Below are positions 1 to 6,553 of a DNA stretch of 46,663 nucleotides, in pieces. The notes beneath the pieces were generated by a model. The model saw only the letters and a program-made list of their open reading frames with translations, searched no databases and was not told the origin of the DNA. Source of the DNA: Nitrosopumilus sp. UBA526. GTDB taxonomy: Archaea > Thermoproteota > Nitrososphaeria > Nitrososphaerales > Nitrosopumilaceae. Made by a program: the position numbers and the translations under genes. Position 1 is the first letter of the stretch. Each line of letters begins with the position of its first letter. The stretch is taken from positions 1 through 46,663 of the forward strand of contig DAXZ01000085.1 of the NCBI GenBank assembly GCA_002506665.1, written 5' to 3'.

Positions 1-162
1 AAGGTAATACTGACACTAGAGACTCCAGTTGATGTTGATAACATTGATGATATTACCGTATCATACGATCCACAAGGTGACCATAAAATTGCTATAGGCA
101 ATGCTGTACTGCCAGACTTTGCAGCAGAACCCGTTAAGAATATTTTACGTCCAAACCCCTAG
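1..162 (+). CDS. C-terminal end of a secreted repeat (SwmB/Swm_rep-like) protein, partial
   Basis: Frame 1 is open from the window edge to a TAG at 160-162, giving the last 53 residues of a protein that begins outside the window. The residues VILTLETPVDVDN...ITVSYDP...GNAVLPDFAAEPVKN have the rhythm of the bacterial/archaeal Swm-type repeat (xVTLTLxxxV...VTVSY...GNxxxxF...xVxN), an Ig-like module usually found in tandem in large surface proteins. That resemblance is from memory of the family pattern. Nothing can be said about the upstream domains. An adhesin or cell-envelope role is inference only. Confidence 0.6.
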   Translation, partial: KVILTLETPVDVDNIDDITVSYDPQGDHKIAIGNAVLPDFAAEPVKNILRPNP

Positions 163-184
163 AATAATGCACAGCTAAAGAGAC

Positions 185-484
185 TCAGAAAAGAGTTGAT
201 GCAAAACCCACAGAAATATGATTTTCCTGCTCCAACATGGTTTGTGGGTTTGCAATGCCCGCCGTCACAAACACGTCTTCTAAACGGGCGTGTCCCACTT
301 TGTTGTCATTTATTTCTGTGACATCATACATGTCTAAATCTGAACTACATACATAGAATCTAGCACGCTCAATATGCCTCTGATCGTCATACCTGTGCTT
401 TCGAGACACCAAACTTTTGACAGATCTTCTGATCCAAATCTTTTTCGGATGTAACTAACTAATCCTATTTGTGGGAATTATGCA
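185..484 (-). pseudogene. Decayed coding block (copy A of the RWC/WI family) in a 610-base intergenic space
   Basis: The stretch 163-773 has no convincing intact gene. On the minus strand a 75-codon frame runs from a TTG at 412 to 185. Reading the same frame upstream gives CIIPTNRIS, then a TAG at 455-457, then KKIWIRRSVKSLVSRKHRYDDQ. This aligns with the intergenic block at 18298-18435 (CIIPPPRWCVKEIWIKQYLV then SKKYRHDLQ), including at DNA level (GATTTGGATC, GTTGCATAATTCC and the GTGTCT..AAGxACAGG block). The downstream part (VCSSDLDMYDVTEIN...GHARLED) looks protein-like, but I do not recognise it. The in-frame stop and TTG start argue for a gene relic, though a short expressed version from 412 cannot be excluded. 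Confidence 0.4.
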
Positions 485-806
485 ACAAACTTATCTTCAG
501 ATTATTAATTCTAGCTGTTTTATTTGGATCAAATGACATGCTAATAGGCACAAATTTGAAGCCGCATTATGTGAATAAAATGAGATCCGTCTAAGATACT
601 CCTAATCACATCATGATGGGAACCACCATGTTACCGTATCCTATGCCTCCTCAATCTAGTCACTCTATCTCTGTAGGTACCTACCACCCTAGCCTACATT
701 TGACAACATATCGATACAGAATTGCTTTTGATGATATCCAATGCAAACAGCAAGGACTCGAATAATTTATTGAATGATAAATATACCAAGCTTGCAAAAC
801 CCATGC

Positions 807-1763
807 ATGCTCCCCAAATTCTCAAGCAAGGCATTTCTAGCCCCCATGGCAGGGGTAAGTGATCCCGCACTTCGTTTACAATGCAAAAGGGCCGGTGCCG
901 GACTGGTAGTTACAGAATTTACAAGCATTCACAGCATTGTTGCAAAACAAGCTCAGCTCCAAGAAAAAATGAAAACCATCCAGGAATTCATCGAATATTC
1001 TGATGAGGAACGTCCTCTATCAGTTCAGCTGTTTGGTTCTGATCTTGTTGCTTTAGAAAAGGCGGCAAAGATTGTAGAGCCTTTCTTTGATATTATAGAT
1101 TACAACATGGGCTGCCCTGCGCCACACATTACACAGCAGATGGCAGGAGGTGCATTACTACAGGAGATAAACCTCACACAACAGATCTTTAGCACCCTTG
1201 TCAATGCCGTAAAAAAACCCGTAACACTAAAGATTCGCTCAGGAGTTACTGATGCAAACAGGCTTCTCTTTAGAGACATTGCAGAGATTGCAGAAGATGA
1301 AGGAATCAAAATGATTACACTACACCCAAGAACCGTAAGCCAGGGCTATTCCGGAACAGCTGACAGAACTCTGATCAAAGAACTCAAAGAAATCTCTAAT
1401 CTCCCAATTGTTGGAAACGGAGACATTACCACTCCTGAGGATGCCAAAACAATGCTTGATGATACCGGCTGTGACTATGTAATGATTGGCAGGGGCGCAA
1501 TGGGAAACCCGTTTCTCTTTGAGCAGATAAACGACTATCTAAAGACCGGCTCTTACCCGGAGTACTCTTTTAGGGACAAGATAGATTCTTTTTTCGAGTA
1601 TCTACACCTGACACGCCAGTACAAAATCAAATTTGCCAACATCAAGGGTCAGGCCATGCGATTCACCAGAGGCATGAGGGGTGGCTCCAAGATGCGCTCA
1701 GAGATTAGCGTCTCAAAAGATATTGGAGAATTAGAGCGGATTATGAATGATGCATACAAATAA
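807..1763 (+). CDS. dus: tRNA-dihydrouridine synthase
   Basis: FMN-dependent enzyme that reduces uridine to dihydrouridine in tRNA D-loops. Family marks in order are FLAPMAGVSDPALR (flavin loop), NMGCPAPHITQQMAGGALL (the catalytic Cys lies in the CPAP motif), TLKIRSGV, TLHPRT, IVGNGDI and MIGRGAMGNPFLF (phosphate binding). The length, about 318 residues, fits the family. An in-frame ATG at 774 would add 11 residues, but an AT-rich TATA-like tract (about 761-785) lies too close to it. The ATG at 807 places that tract about 25-40 bases upstream, as is usual for leaderless archaeal genes, and gives the common LPKFSSKAFLAPMAG start. Confidence 0.93.
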   Translation: MLPKFSSKAFLAPMAGVSDPALRLQCKRAGAGLVVTEFTSIHSIVAKQAQLQEKMKTIQEFIEYSDEERPLSVQLFGSDLVALEKAAKIVEPFFDIIDYNMGCPAPHITQQMAGGALLQEINLTQQIFSTLVNAVKKPVTLKIRSGVTDANRLLFRDIAEIAEDEGIKMITLHPRTVSQGYSGTADRTLIKELKEISNLPIVGNGDITTPEDAKTMLDDTGCDYVMIGRGAMGNPFLFEQINDYLKTGSYPEYSFRDKIDSFFEYLHLTRQYKIKFANIKGQAMRFTRGMRGGSKMRSEISVSKDIGELERIMNDAYK

Positions 1764-1941
1764 CCTAGGGCAGACGCAAATGACCTAGGGGAGACAGCTT
1801 GAGAGGATAGTGCCCCCCAAGCTTGGTAGGTAGGTGGTGTGGTATTTGAGGGCAATACAGAGCCGAATTATGCGACAAAGACAATCTGGACTATTCTTAT
1901 ATATTTCAAGAGTGCATTTCAAGTATGGAGTTGAATCATAA

Positions 1942-2181
1942 CTGGCAACAGCATATGTCCTGATAAACTGCGGACTAGGCTCAGAGGAAGCTGTTATCTC
2001 TGAACTGAAATTGATCGAGGGCGTTATTGAGGTACATGGAACCTTTGGCGCATATGACATTCTAGCAAAGGTCGAGTCAGGCCAAGTAGAGGCACTCAGA
2101 GAGACAATAACTTGGAAGATTAGAAAGATTCCAAAGATCAGATCAACGCTTACCTTGATGGGAATTGATGGACAACAATAG
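1942..2181 (+). CDS. Stand-alone Lrp/AsnC ligand-binding (RAM) domain protein, apparent CTG start
   Basis: A 79-codon frame ending at TAG 2179-2181 encodes LATAYVLINCGLGSEEAVI, then EGVIEVHGTFGAYDILAKV, then a stretch ending TWKIRKIPKIRSTLTLMGI. This is the RAM effector domain of Lrp/AsnC regulators without the DNA-binding helix-turn-helix. Single-domain versions are common in archaea and can modulate partner Lrp proteins by co-assembly (known for the family). The frame is closed by TAA at 1939-1941 directly before CTG GCA ACA, and homologues begin Met-x-Thr-Ala-Tyr-Val. The start is therefore either the CTG at 1942 or a lost ATG. A TATA-like TTATATATTT lies near 1896-1905 and GGAG about 11 bases before the CTG. 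Its 3' end faces the PII gene. Confidence 0.75.
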   Translation: MATAYVLINCGLGSEEAVISELKLIEGVIEVHGTFGAYDILAKVESGQVEALRETITWKIRKIPKIRSTLTLMGIDGQQ

Positions 2182-2279
2182 ATCCTCAAACATCTCTGGT
2201 ATGTCAAAACCATGATCTGAGATCCCAACTTTTTTTTAGAATCATCTGCTTTTATACTTGGATTGTAATGACATGTCAT

Positions 2280-2345
2280 CCCTTCAAGAAGCGTCCTCCA
2301 AAGGGGCGAAACACCTGAGAGGAGGTTGTTGTCCTCTCAGCAGTT
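2280..2345 (+). ncRNA. Candidate small structured RNA between the RAM-domain gene and the PII gene
   Basis: A perfect 9-bp hairpin, CTGAGAGGA (2315-2323) with TCCTCTCAG (2332-2340) and an 8-base loop, stands in the gap between two convergent genes. A TATA-like TTTATACTTG (2251-2260) lies about 28 bases before 2280, the spacing expected for an archaeal transcript starting there. An upstream TCCTCC (2294-2299) could pair instead with GGAGG (2321-2325), giving an alternative fold. No RNA family is recognised. It could also simply be the shared end structure of the two flanking transcripts. Confidence 0.35.
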
Positions 2346-2364
2346 TAATTGAAAAAGAAAATGA

Positions 2365-2706
2365 TTAGAGGGCTTCAGAACCACTCTTTTTCGATGCGAT
2401 GTTTAGAACACTATCAACACTAGACACAACAATGATGCCATCTCCACCCTTTCCGGTGTATGATGCATCTGTAATTGCAGTGATGATCTTTTCTACATTT
2501 GCGTCATCTACAATAGTACTAATCATTGCAACCTTGTTATATTCTGCAGTAACCATACCTGTTCCTCTCCCGGTTCTGATCTCGTGTCTTGCTCCAGAAC
2601 CCCTACCGTTGCCTTCAAGGACAGTAAATCCTCCGACAAGGTCATTTATTGCATCAGAGACTGCGCCTATCTTGTTGCCTTGAATAGTTGCTTCAATTCG
2701 TTTCAT
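2365..2706 (-). CDS. glnK: PII family nitrogen regulatory protein
   Basis: 113 residues with the PII fold: beta1 MKRIEATIQ, the T-loop region GNGRGSGARHEIRTGRGTG, the B-loop TGKGGDGIIVV, and a C-terminal helix. PII trimers sense ATP/ADP and 2-oxoglutarate and usually control ammonium transporters or nitrogen enzymes. The T-loop lacks the tyrosine that is uridylylated in enteric GlnB/GlnK, so control by ligand binding alone is likely. No amtB lies next to it. A TATA-like TTTTTTAAATAAT lies about 25 bases before the ATG at 2706, suggesting a leaderless, single-gene transcript. Confidence 0.92.
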   Translation of the reverse strand: MKRIEATIQGNKIGAVSDAINDLVGGFTVLEGNGRGSGARHEIRTGRGTGMVTAEYNKVAMISTIVDDANVEKIITAITDASYTGKGGDGIIVVSSVDSVLNIASKKSGSEAL

Positions 2707-2797
2707 TTGAATTCATTTTCTACTATTATTTAAAAAAGATCATATGTTTTTATTCGGATTTTATGATACTAGCTGTCTGGCAGGTTATATCATAATC

Positions 2798-2820
2798 CTC
2801 TGATCTTTTTAGTATCAGAG
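2798..2820. promoter_or_regulatory. Inverted repeat at the promoter of the 58-residue gene
   Basis: CTCTGAT (2798-2804) and ATCAGAG (2814-2820) form a perfect 7-bp inverted repeat around CTTTTTAGT, ending 14 bases before the ATG at 2834. A TATA-like GGTTATATC near 2783-2791 would place the transcription start inside the repeat. This is the geometry of an operator, or of a 5'-leader hairpin. Confidence 0.4.
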
Positions 2821-2833
2821 AAGAACCATAGTC

Positions 2834-3010
2834 ATGAAAAACGATGAAAAGAGATCTCACAGACTAAACTATCTCCTAAAGCACTATATGGCAAATCCCA
2901 GAGAACGTGATTTGTACTGGAGAGCAAAGCAGATGGGCGTGACTGACTCTACTGCAAAGGACTATATCAGAACAGTCATCATACAGGCTCAAAAAACATA
3001 CTCAAAATAG
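2834..3010 (+). CDS. Small helical (HTH-like) protein of unknown function
   Basis: A 58-residue frame from ATG 2834 to TAG 3010. The sequence is basic and helical: KRSHRLNYLLKHYM, then PRERDLYWRAKQMGVTDST, then AKDYIRTVIIQAQ. The segment WRAKQMGVTDSTAKDYIRTV has the spacing of a helix-turn-helix (helix, Gly-Val turn, helix beginning DSTAKDYI). It could be a small DNA-binding protein, and the inverted repeat just upstream would suit autoregulation. I recognise no named family. Confidence that it is a gene comes from its protein-like composition and the promoter. Confidence 0.6.
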   Translation: MKNDEKRSHRLNYLLKHYMANPRERDLYWRAKQMGVTDSTAKDYIRTVIIQAQKTYSK

Positions 3011-3054
3011 ATCTGGCATATATTGATAAATAATCAATTTGTGATAAAATACAC

Positions 3055-3711
3055 ATGACAGACTCGTTGCTAGATGATGTAAAGATTCTCCTAGACCGTG
3101 ACTTTGGAGATGATAGAATTCTACGGCAGATATGCCGGGCATGTGAACATGACGAAGTTATAAGCAACTATGAGAGAAACTATGTAAAAGAACTAACAGC
3201 AAAATATCTCAAAAGACAGCCCGAATCAGTATCCATTCCAGTTGCGACAACGCATGTTACACCTGATGTCATATTGCCAATCCAGCAGACACAATCAGGT
3301 CACAGAGTGCCATCTAGACTAAAAGACAAAAAGATAATGCTTGGAGTCGGCGGTATATTTCTAGCAATTATAGTTACAGCAGCTATATCTCTTAACGCTA
3401 CACCTGATGATGTCAAAATTAATCCCCCACTTTTAGCCTCACTAAGCATCAAGACTGATTTAACATCATATACCACCAAGGATCTTATCTCAATTAGTGG
3501 CATCTCTGATACTACAGATACCCTAAGTGTCTCCATAACAAACCGACACGGCCAATCTATCTGGGAGGAGAATATTTCACCAAAGAATGATGGACGGTTC
3601 TCAACTCTGACTATTGCAGGAGGTCCGGGGTGGGAGGATTCTGGAACCTTTATCATCAGCGTAGATAACGGCAGCGAGACAAAGTCTGACACGTTCTCGT
3701 TTACCACATAA
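3055..3711 (+). CDS. Membrane protein with cytosolic helical head and extracellular Ig-like tail
   Basis: 218 residues. Residues about 1-55 are a charged helical segment (VKILLDRDFGDDRILRQICR, then ERNYVKELTAKYL). Residues about 95-117 form one transmembrane helix (KIMLGVGGIFLAIIVTAAIS). Residues about 130-218 are a beta-rich tail (LSIKTDLTSYTTKDLISISG, then VSITNRHGQSIWEENIS), like an Ig-type or macroglobulin-type strand domain that would lie outside the cell. The head and tail together suggest sensing or anchoring, but no enzyme motif is visible and no function is assigned. It converges with the TBP operon, ending directly before it. Confidence 0.75.
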   Translation: MTDSLLDDVKILLDRDFGDDRILRQICRACEHDEVISNYERNYVKELTAKYLKRQPESVSIPVATTHVTPDVILPIQQTQSGHRVPSRLKDKKIMLGVGGIFLAIIVTAAISLNATPDDVKINPPLLASLSIKTDLTSYTTKDLISISGISDTTDTLSVSITNRHGQSIWEENISPKNDGRFSTLTIAGGPGWEDSGTFIISVDNGSETKSDTFSFTT

Positions 3712-3927
3712 TTATCTACAAAAAAACTCGTTGCCTGCACGATAAAGCACAAAGTACTCGTCCTGGTTATCTCTATCTTTTTTTGCATTTAGCGCTTCTT
3801 GATATTTTTCAAAATGCTCTATGAGATACAGCTGCTCACCGGTATCTGCAAAGCAGTCTATTCCGACTAGGGCAAAACCCGTCTTTGGGGTAAGCCTTGT
3901 CTTTTCCTCCTCAAAATTATTGATCAT
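3712..3927 (-). CDS. Small conserved-looking protein co-transcribed with TBP
   Basis: 71 residues, acidic and polar: TRLTPKTGFALVGIDCFADT, then LIEHFEKYQEALNAKKDRDN, then EYFVLYRAGNEFF. The gene overlaps the 3' end of the TBP gene by 11 bases, so it is translationally coupled. I do not recognise the family. The GFALVGIDCF...LYLIEHFEKYQEAL pattern reads like a small alpha/beta domain. A role linked to TBP is suggested only by the operon. Confidence 0.6.
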   Translation of the reverse strand: MINNFEEEKTRLTPKTGFALVGIDCFADTGEQLYLIEHFEKYQEALNAKKDRDNQDEYFVLYRAGNEFFCR

Positions 3928-4480
3928 AAATCATTAGGGTCTTTTCTTCTAACAACGCATGCAGATTATGGACAGAACGATACACATCTGACTCTTTTTT
4001 TGCCCCCGTACATACCAGCTTGCCTGATGCAAACAACAAGATCACAGTCTTTGGGTCTAGCATTCTATGAATAAGTCCAGGAAACTGCTCAGGCTCATAC
4101 ATGCTTCTAGGCAGTGTTCTTGCCGCCTTTTCCAGGTGAATCTTGCCACCTAGGTTGATTGCCGCCACTATGTTCTGGACGGTAATTACAGCATCCTTTT
4201 TTATCTTGATCTTGCCTTTTCTTAGTTTCTGCACAACTGTATTGACTGCCTTTATTGACATCTCTTCGGACTTTGCACCGGTGCATACCATCTTTCCTGT
4301 CCTAAAGATAAGTGTCGCAGTCCTGGGATTAGTCAGTCTGAATACGAGTCCGGGAAACTGTTCTGGATGATATTCAGTATCTGGAAACTTTTTTGTAATA
4401 TCAATGAGGTCTATCTTTTGGTCTACTGATGCTGAGGCAACCACATTCTCAACACTGACAATGGGTTTTGTCTGAGGCAT
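3917..4480 (-). CDS. tbp: TATA-box binding protein TBP
   Basis: 187 residues built of two direct repeats of about 90 residues, the saddle fold of archaeal TBP. Each repeat carries the same signatures: YHPEQFPGLVFRL and YEPEQFPGLIHRM, then TATLIFRTGKMVCTGAK and TVILLFASGKLVCTGAK. It binds the TATA boxes seen throughout this window and recruits TFB and RNA polymerase. The start MPQTKPIVSVENVVAS is 28 bases from a strong TATA box. Downstream it overlaps a 71-residue gene of unknown function. Confidence 0.97.
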   Translation of the reverse strand: MPQTKPIVSVENVVASASVDQKIDLIDITKKFPDTEYHPEQFPGLVFRLTNPRTATLIFRTGKMVCTGAKSEEMSIKAVNTVVQKLRKGKIKIKKDAVITVQNIVAAINLGGKIHLEKAARTLPRSMYEPEQFPGLIHRMLDPKTVILLFASGKLVCTGAKKESDVYRSVHNLHALLEEKTLMIYDQ

Positions 4481-4503
4481 AACTAGGCTCTTTAAATATA
4501 TCC

Positions 4504-4513
4504 TTTATATATA
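4504..4513 (-). promoter_or_regulatory. TATA box of the tbp operon
   Basis: Plus-strand TTTATATATA (minus-strand TATATATAAA) is centred 28 bases upstream of the tbp ATG, the expected spacing for a leaderless archaeal gene. A second AT-rich tract (4491-4500) lies between it and the start codon. TBP binding to its own promoter is inherent here. Confidence 0.6.
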
Positions 4514-4531
4514 CTAGTCCGATTTCCTAAC

Positions 4532-4981
4532 TTAGTGATGTCCTATCAATCGATAACGGCACTCCTCATCTATGATGTCTGATATTATCTCCCTGTCTCT
4601 GACTTTGGGCCCACTCACATCAAAGAATCCTAGCTTGCCTTTGTATGGTACAGGTGTGTTTAGTGGCTTTGGATTATCTAACATAAATCCAAACATTCTG
4701 CTGCTAAAATTCTCACCAGCAAAGTGAAACTCGCTGTCATGTTTAAACTCTTTTTTAGAGTCGTATCTCTTTACGTCGCAGAGCCGGGCTTTGCCTATTA
4801 TTGCACCTGTTACGAACTTTTCGTTTATTCTCAGTCTCCTTGCATCTTTGGTTCTTATCTTTGAGGGCGCATGAATCAGAAACTCTCCACGAAAGCTAGT
4901 GTTCCAAGTGCGCAGCTCGATGGTCTTTCTTCCAGAGATGATCAAGTCAGCAAACGGCTGACATACTGAGAGACACTTCAT
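4532..4981 (-). CDS. ASCH-domain protein
   Basis: 149 residues. It begins CLSVCQPFADLIISGRKTIE, then LRTWNTSFRGEFLIHAP, the classic ASCH signature (Q/P...I..G.K..E.R). VTGAIIGKARL and KLGFFDV complete the PUA-like beta barrel. ASCH proteins bind RNA or modified nucleosides; some are N4-acetylcytidine amidohydrolases. The ATG lies 3 bases from the stop of the upstream cysteine synthase-rhodanese gene, so the two share an operon. Whether it acts on nucleosides or RNA cannot be read from the sequence. Confidence 0.85.
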   Translation of the reverse strand: MKCLSVCQPFADLIISGRKTIELRTWNTSFRGEFLIHAPSKIRTKDARRLRINEKFVTGAIIGKARLCDVKRYDSKKEFKHDSEFHFAGENFSSRMFGFMLDNPKPLNTPVPYKGKLGFFDVSGPKVRDREIISDIIDEECRYRLIGHH

Positions 4982-4983
4982 AA

Positions 4984-6507
4984 TTATTCTCTGGCCGGCT
5001 CGATGTATAGTTCCGGGTTCTTGCCCTGACCTTCAGGCAGACTAGTTATCCCACCGCTGAGGCTCTCAGTTACTATGCCCTTGCTTGCAAGAACCTTTGT
5101 AGCCAAAAGTGATGTGTTTCCTGCCATACAGACTAGTAGCGACTTGCCTTTTGTCCCCCCAAGCTCCCTGCCAAGCTCGTCGGGTATCTCGTGTGTTGAG
5201 AGTAGCCTTTCTATGGTGCTTGCCTTTGGAACTGCGATTTTGTCTTTATCGACACCTAGGGATCTTGCAATGATCTCAATTCCCTCCTCCTTTGGCGTAT
5301 ATTGTGTATGAACCCATATTATCTTGTCATACTCTTCAATACCTGATGCCGCATCTGCTAGTGAGACTTGGATGCGCCTGCTCTGTGAGATCTCCTTTAG
5401 ATTCTTTTTGTATTTTTCAATGCCGTCAGCAACGATAACTATGAACTTGTCCTTATCATTTATCATCCGAAGTATTGCATATAACGCAAGTGCCGTACTC
5501 TCTCCAATGTCATGACCCTTCTCCACAAGGAACTTTAGCAGGTACTTTGCCTGCTCAAAATCAACCTCATGCTCAGCGGCATATGCGCCAGGCTCATACA
5601 AATGTAATCCATCTGCATTGGCCTTTGTCCTGATTCCTGCCACATCTTGACCTGCAGAGGGAAACACCACGTGTACTGACTTTGTGCCATATTTGTCATC
5701 CATGTATCTGCTCAGCCCGCCAGACGTACCACCTGTTCCAAACGCACATACTAGTTTGTACTCTTTTAGTGTGTCTCCTTTCTGCTGCAGCTGCTGCTCT
5801 ATCTCTACTGCTGTAATTGTTCTGTGGACATCAATGTTTAGTTCATTGTCATACTGTTCTGGACAAAAGCAATCATAAATCTCAGATAACAACTTTGCCA
5901 AATTAATAATGTCTTGCGCCGCAAGCAGTGGCTCTATCCTCAAACGCGCATCATCATATATTGTAGGATCAAAACCTAGCTGTACAAGCTGCGAGCGAAT
6001 GTTGGCCAAAGTAGCCTTTACTACCAATGCATCAGCGTCGGCATTTTTTATTCCGGGAGCAGGACAGATATCCATATCCAAATCCATTATGCGAACATTC
6101 CCGCCTCTTAGCTCCTCAAACACCCCCTCTTGCAGCCTTCTTGAGACAAGCGAGATGACTGTCAGTCCTAGTTTTGATATTTCACCTAGGGCTATTCCAA
6201 AGTTGCCTGATGTTGCCTCGATAATCTTTTGGCCACTTTTGAGCTTTCCTGTCTTGATGGCATCATGTATGATATGAACAGCGGGTCTTGCCTTTATCGA
6301 ACCTGCCATCAAACTAGCATCAAACTTTGCATATATCTTTGAATCAGGAAGGTCAAGCTTGTAAAGACTCTTTGCACATTCTTTGAGATCTTTTGTAATG
6401 TCAACTAGGGGCGTTGCATTGACTATCTTGCCTCCCTCTAGGTGAGGCATCTTGTTTAAGATCTCCTGCTCAAACCTCTCAAGTAATGCTACATCCACAT
6501 CTGACAT
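4984..6507 (-). CDS. Cysteine synthase-like PLP enzyme fused to a rhodanese domain
   Basis: 507 residues. The N-terminal ~400 are a fold-type II PLP enzyme of the cysteine synthase family: SLMAGSIKARPAVHII (the Schiff-base Lys in SIKAR), EATSGNFGIALG (substrate loop), FGTGGTSGGLSRYM (phosphate loop) and VVIADGIEKY-like C-terminal strands. Residues about 400-500 form a rhodanese-like domain ending LVCMAGNTSLLATKVLASKG and ESLSGGITSLPEG. The Cys of CMAGNTS sits where the persulfide-forming Cys of rhodaneses lies. The fusion implies sulfide or persulfide handling coupled to cysteine formation (inference). An insert of about 60 residues (about 195-255) is unusual. A TATA box (ATTTTATATG, near 6530) precedes it, and the ASCH gene follows in the same operon. 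Confidence 0.85.
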   Translation of the reverse strand: MSDVDVALLERFEQEILNKMPHLEGGKIVNATPLVDITKDLKECAKSLYKLDLPDSKIYAKFDASLMAGSIKARPAVHIIHDAIKTGKLKSGQKIIEATSGNFGIALGEISKLGLTVISLVSRRLQEGVFEELRGGNVRIMDLDMDICPAPGIKNADADALVVKATLANIRSQLVQLGFDPTIYDDARLRIEPLLAAQDIINLAKLLSEIYDCFCPEQYDNELNIDVHRTITAVEIEQQLQQKGDTLKEYKLVCAFGTGGTSGGLSRYMDDKYGTKSVHVVFPSAGQDVAGIRTKANADGLHLYEPGAYAAEHEVDFEQAKYLLKFLVEKGHDIGESTALALYAILRMINDKDKFIVIVADGIEKYKKNLKEISQSRRIQVSLADAASGIEEYDKIIWVHTQYTPKEEGIEIIARSLGVDKDKIAVPKASTIERLLSTHEIPDELGRELGGTKGKSLLVCMAGNTSLLATKVLASKGIVTESLSGGITSLPEGQGKNPELYIEPARE

Positions 6508-6553
6508 TGTTACTGCAGGATTTGTCTGCTCATATAAAATATCCTGATAATAT

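Noticed and set aside
1785..2279. Minus-strand 164-codon frame
   Set aside because: It is the antisense shadow of the RAM-domain gene at 1942-2181 and has no protein-like pattern.
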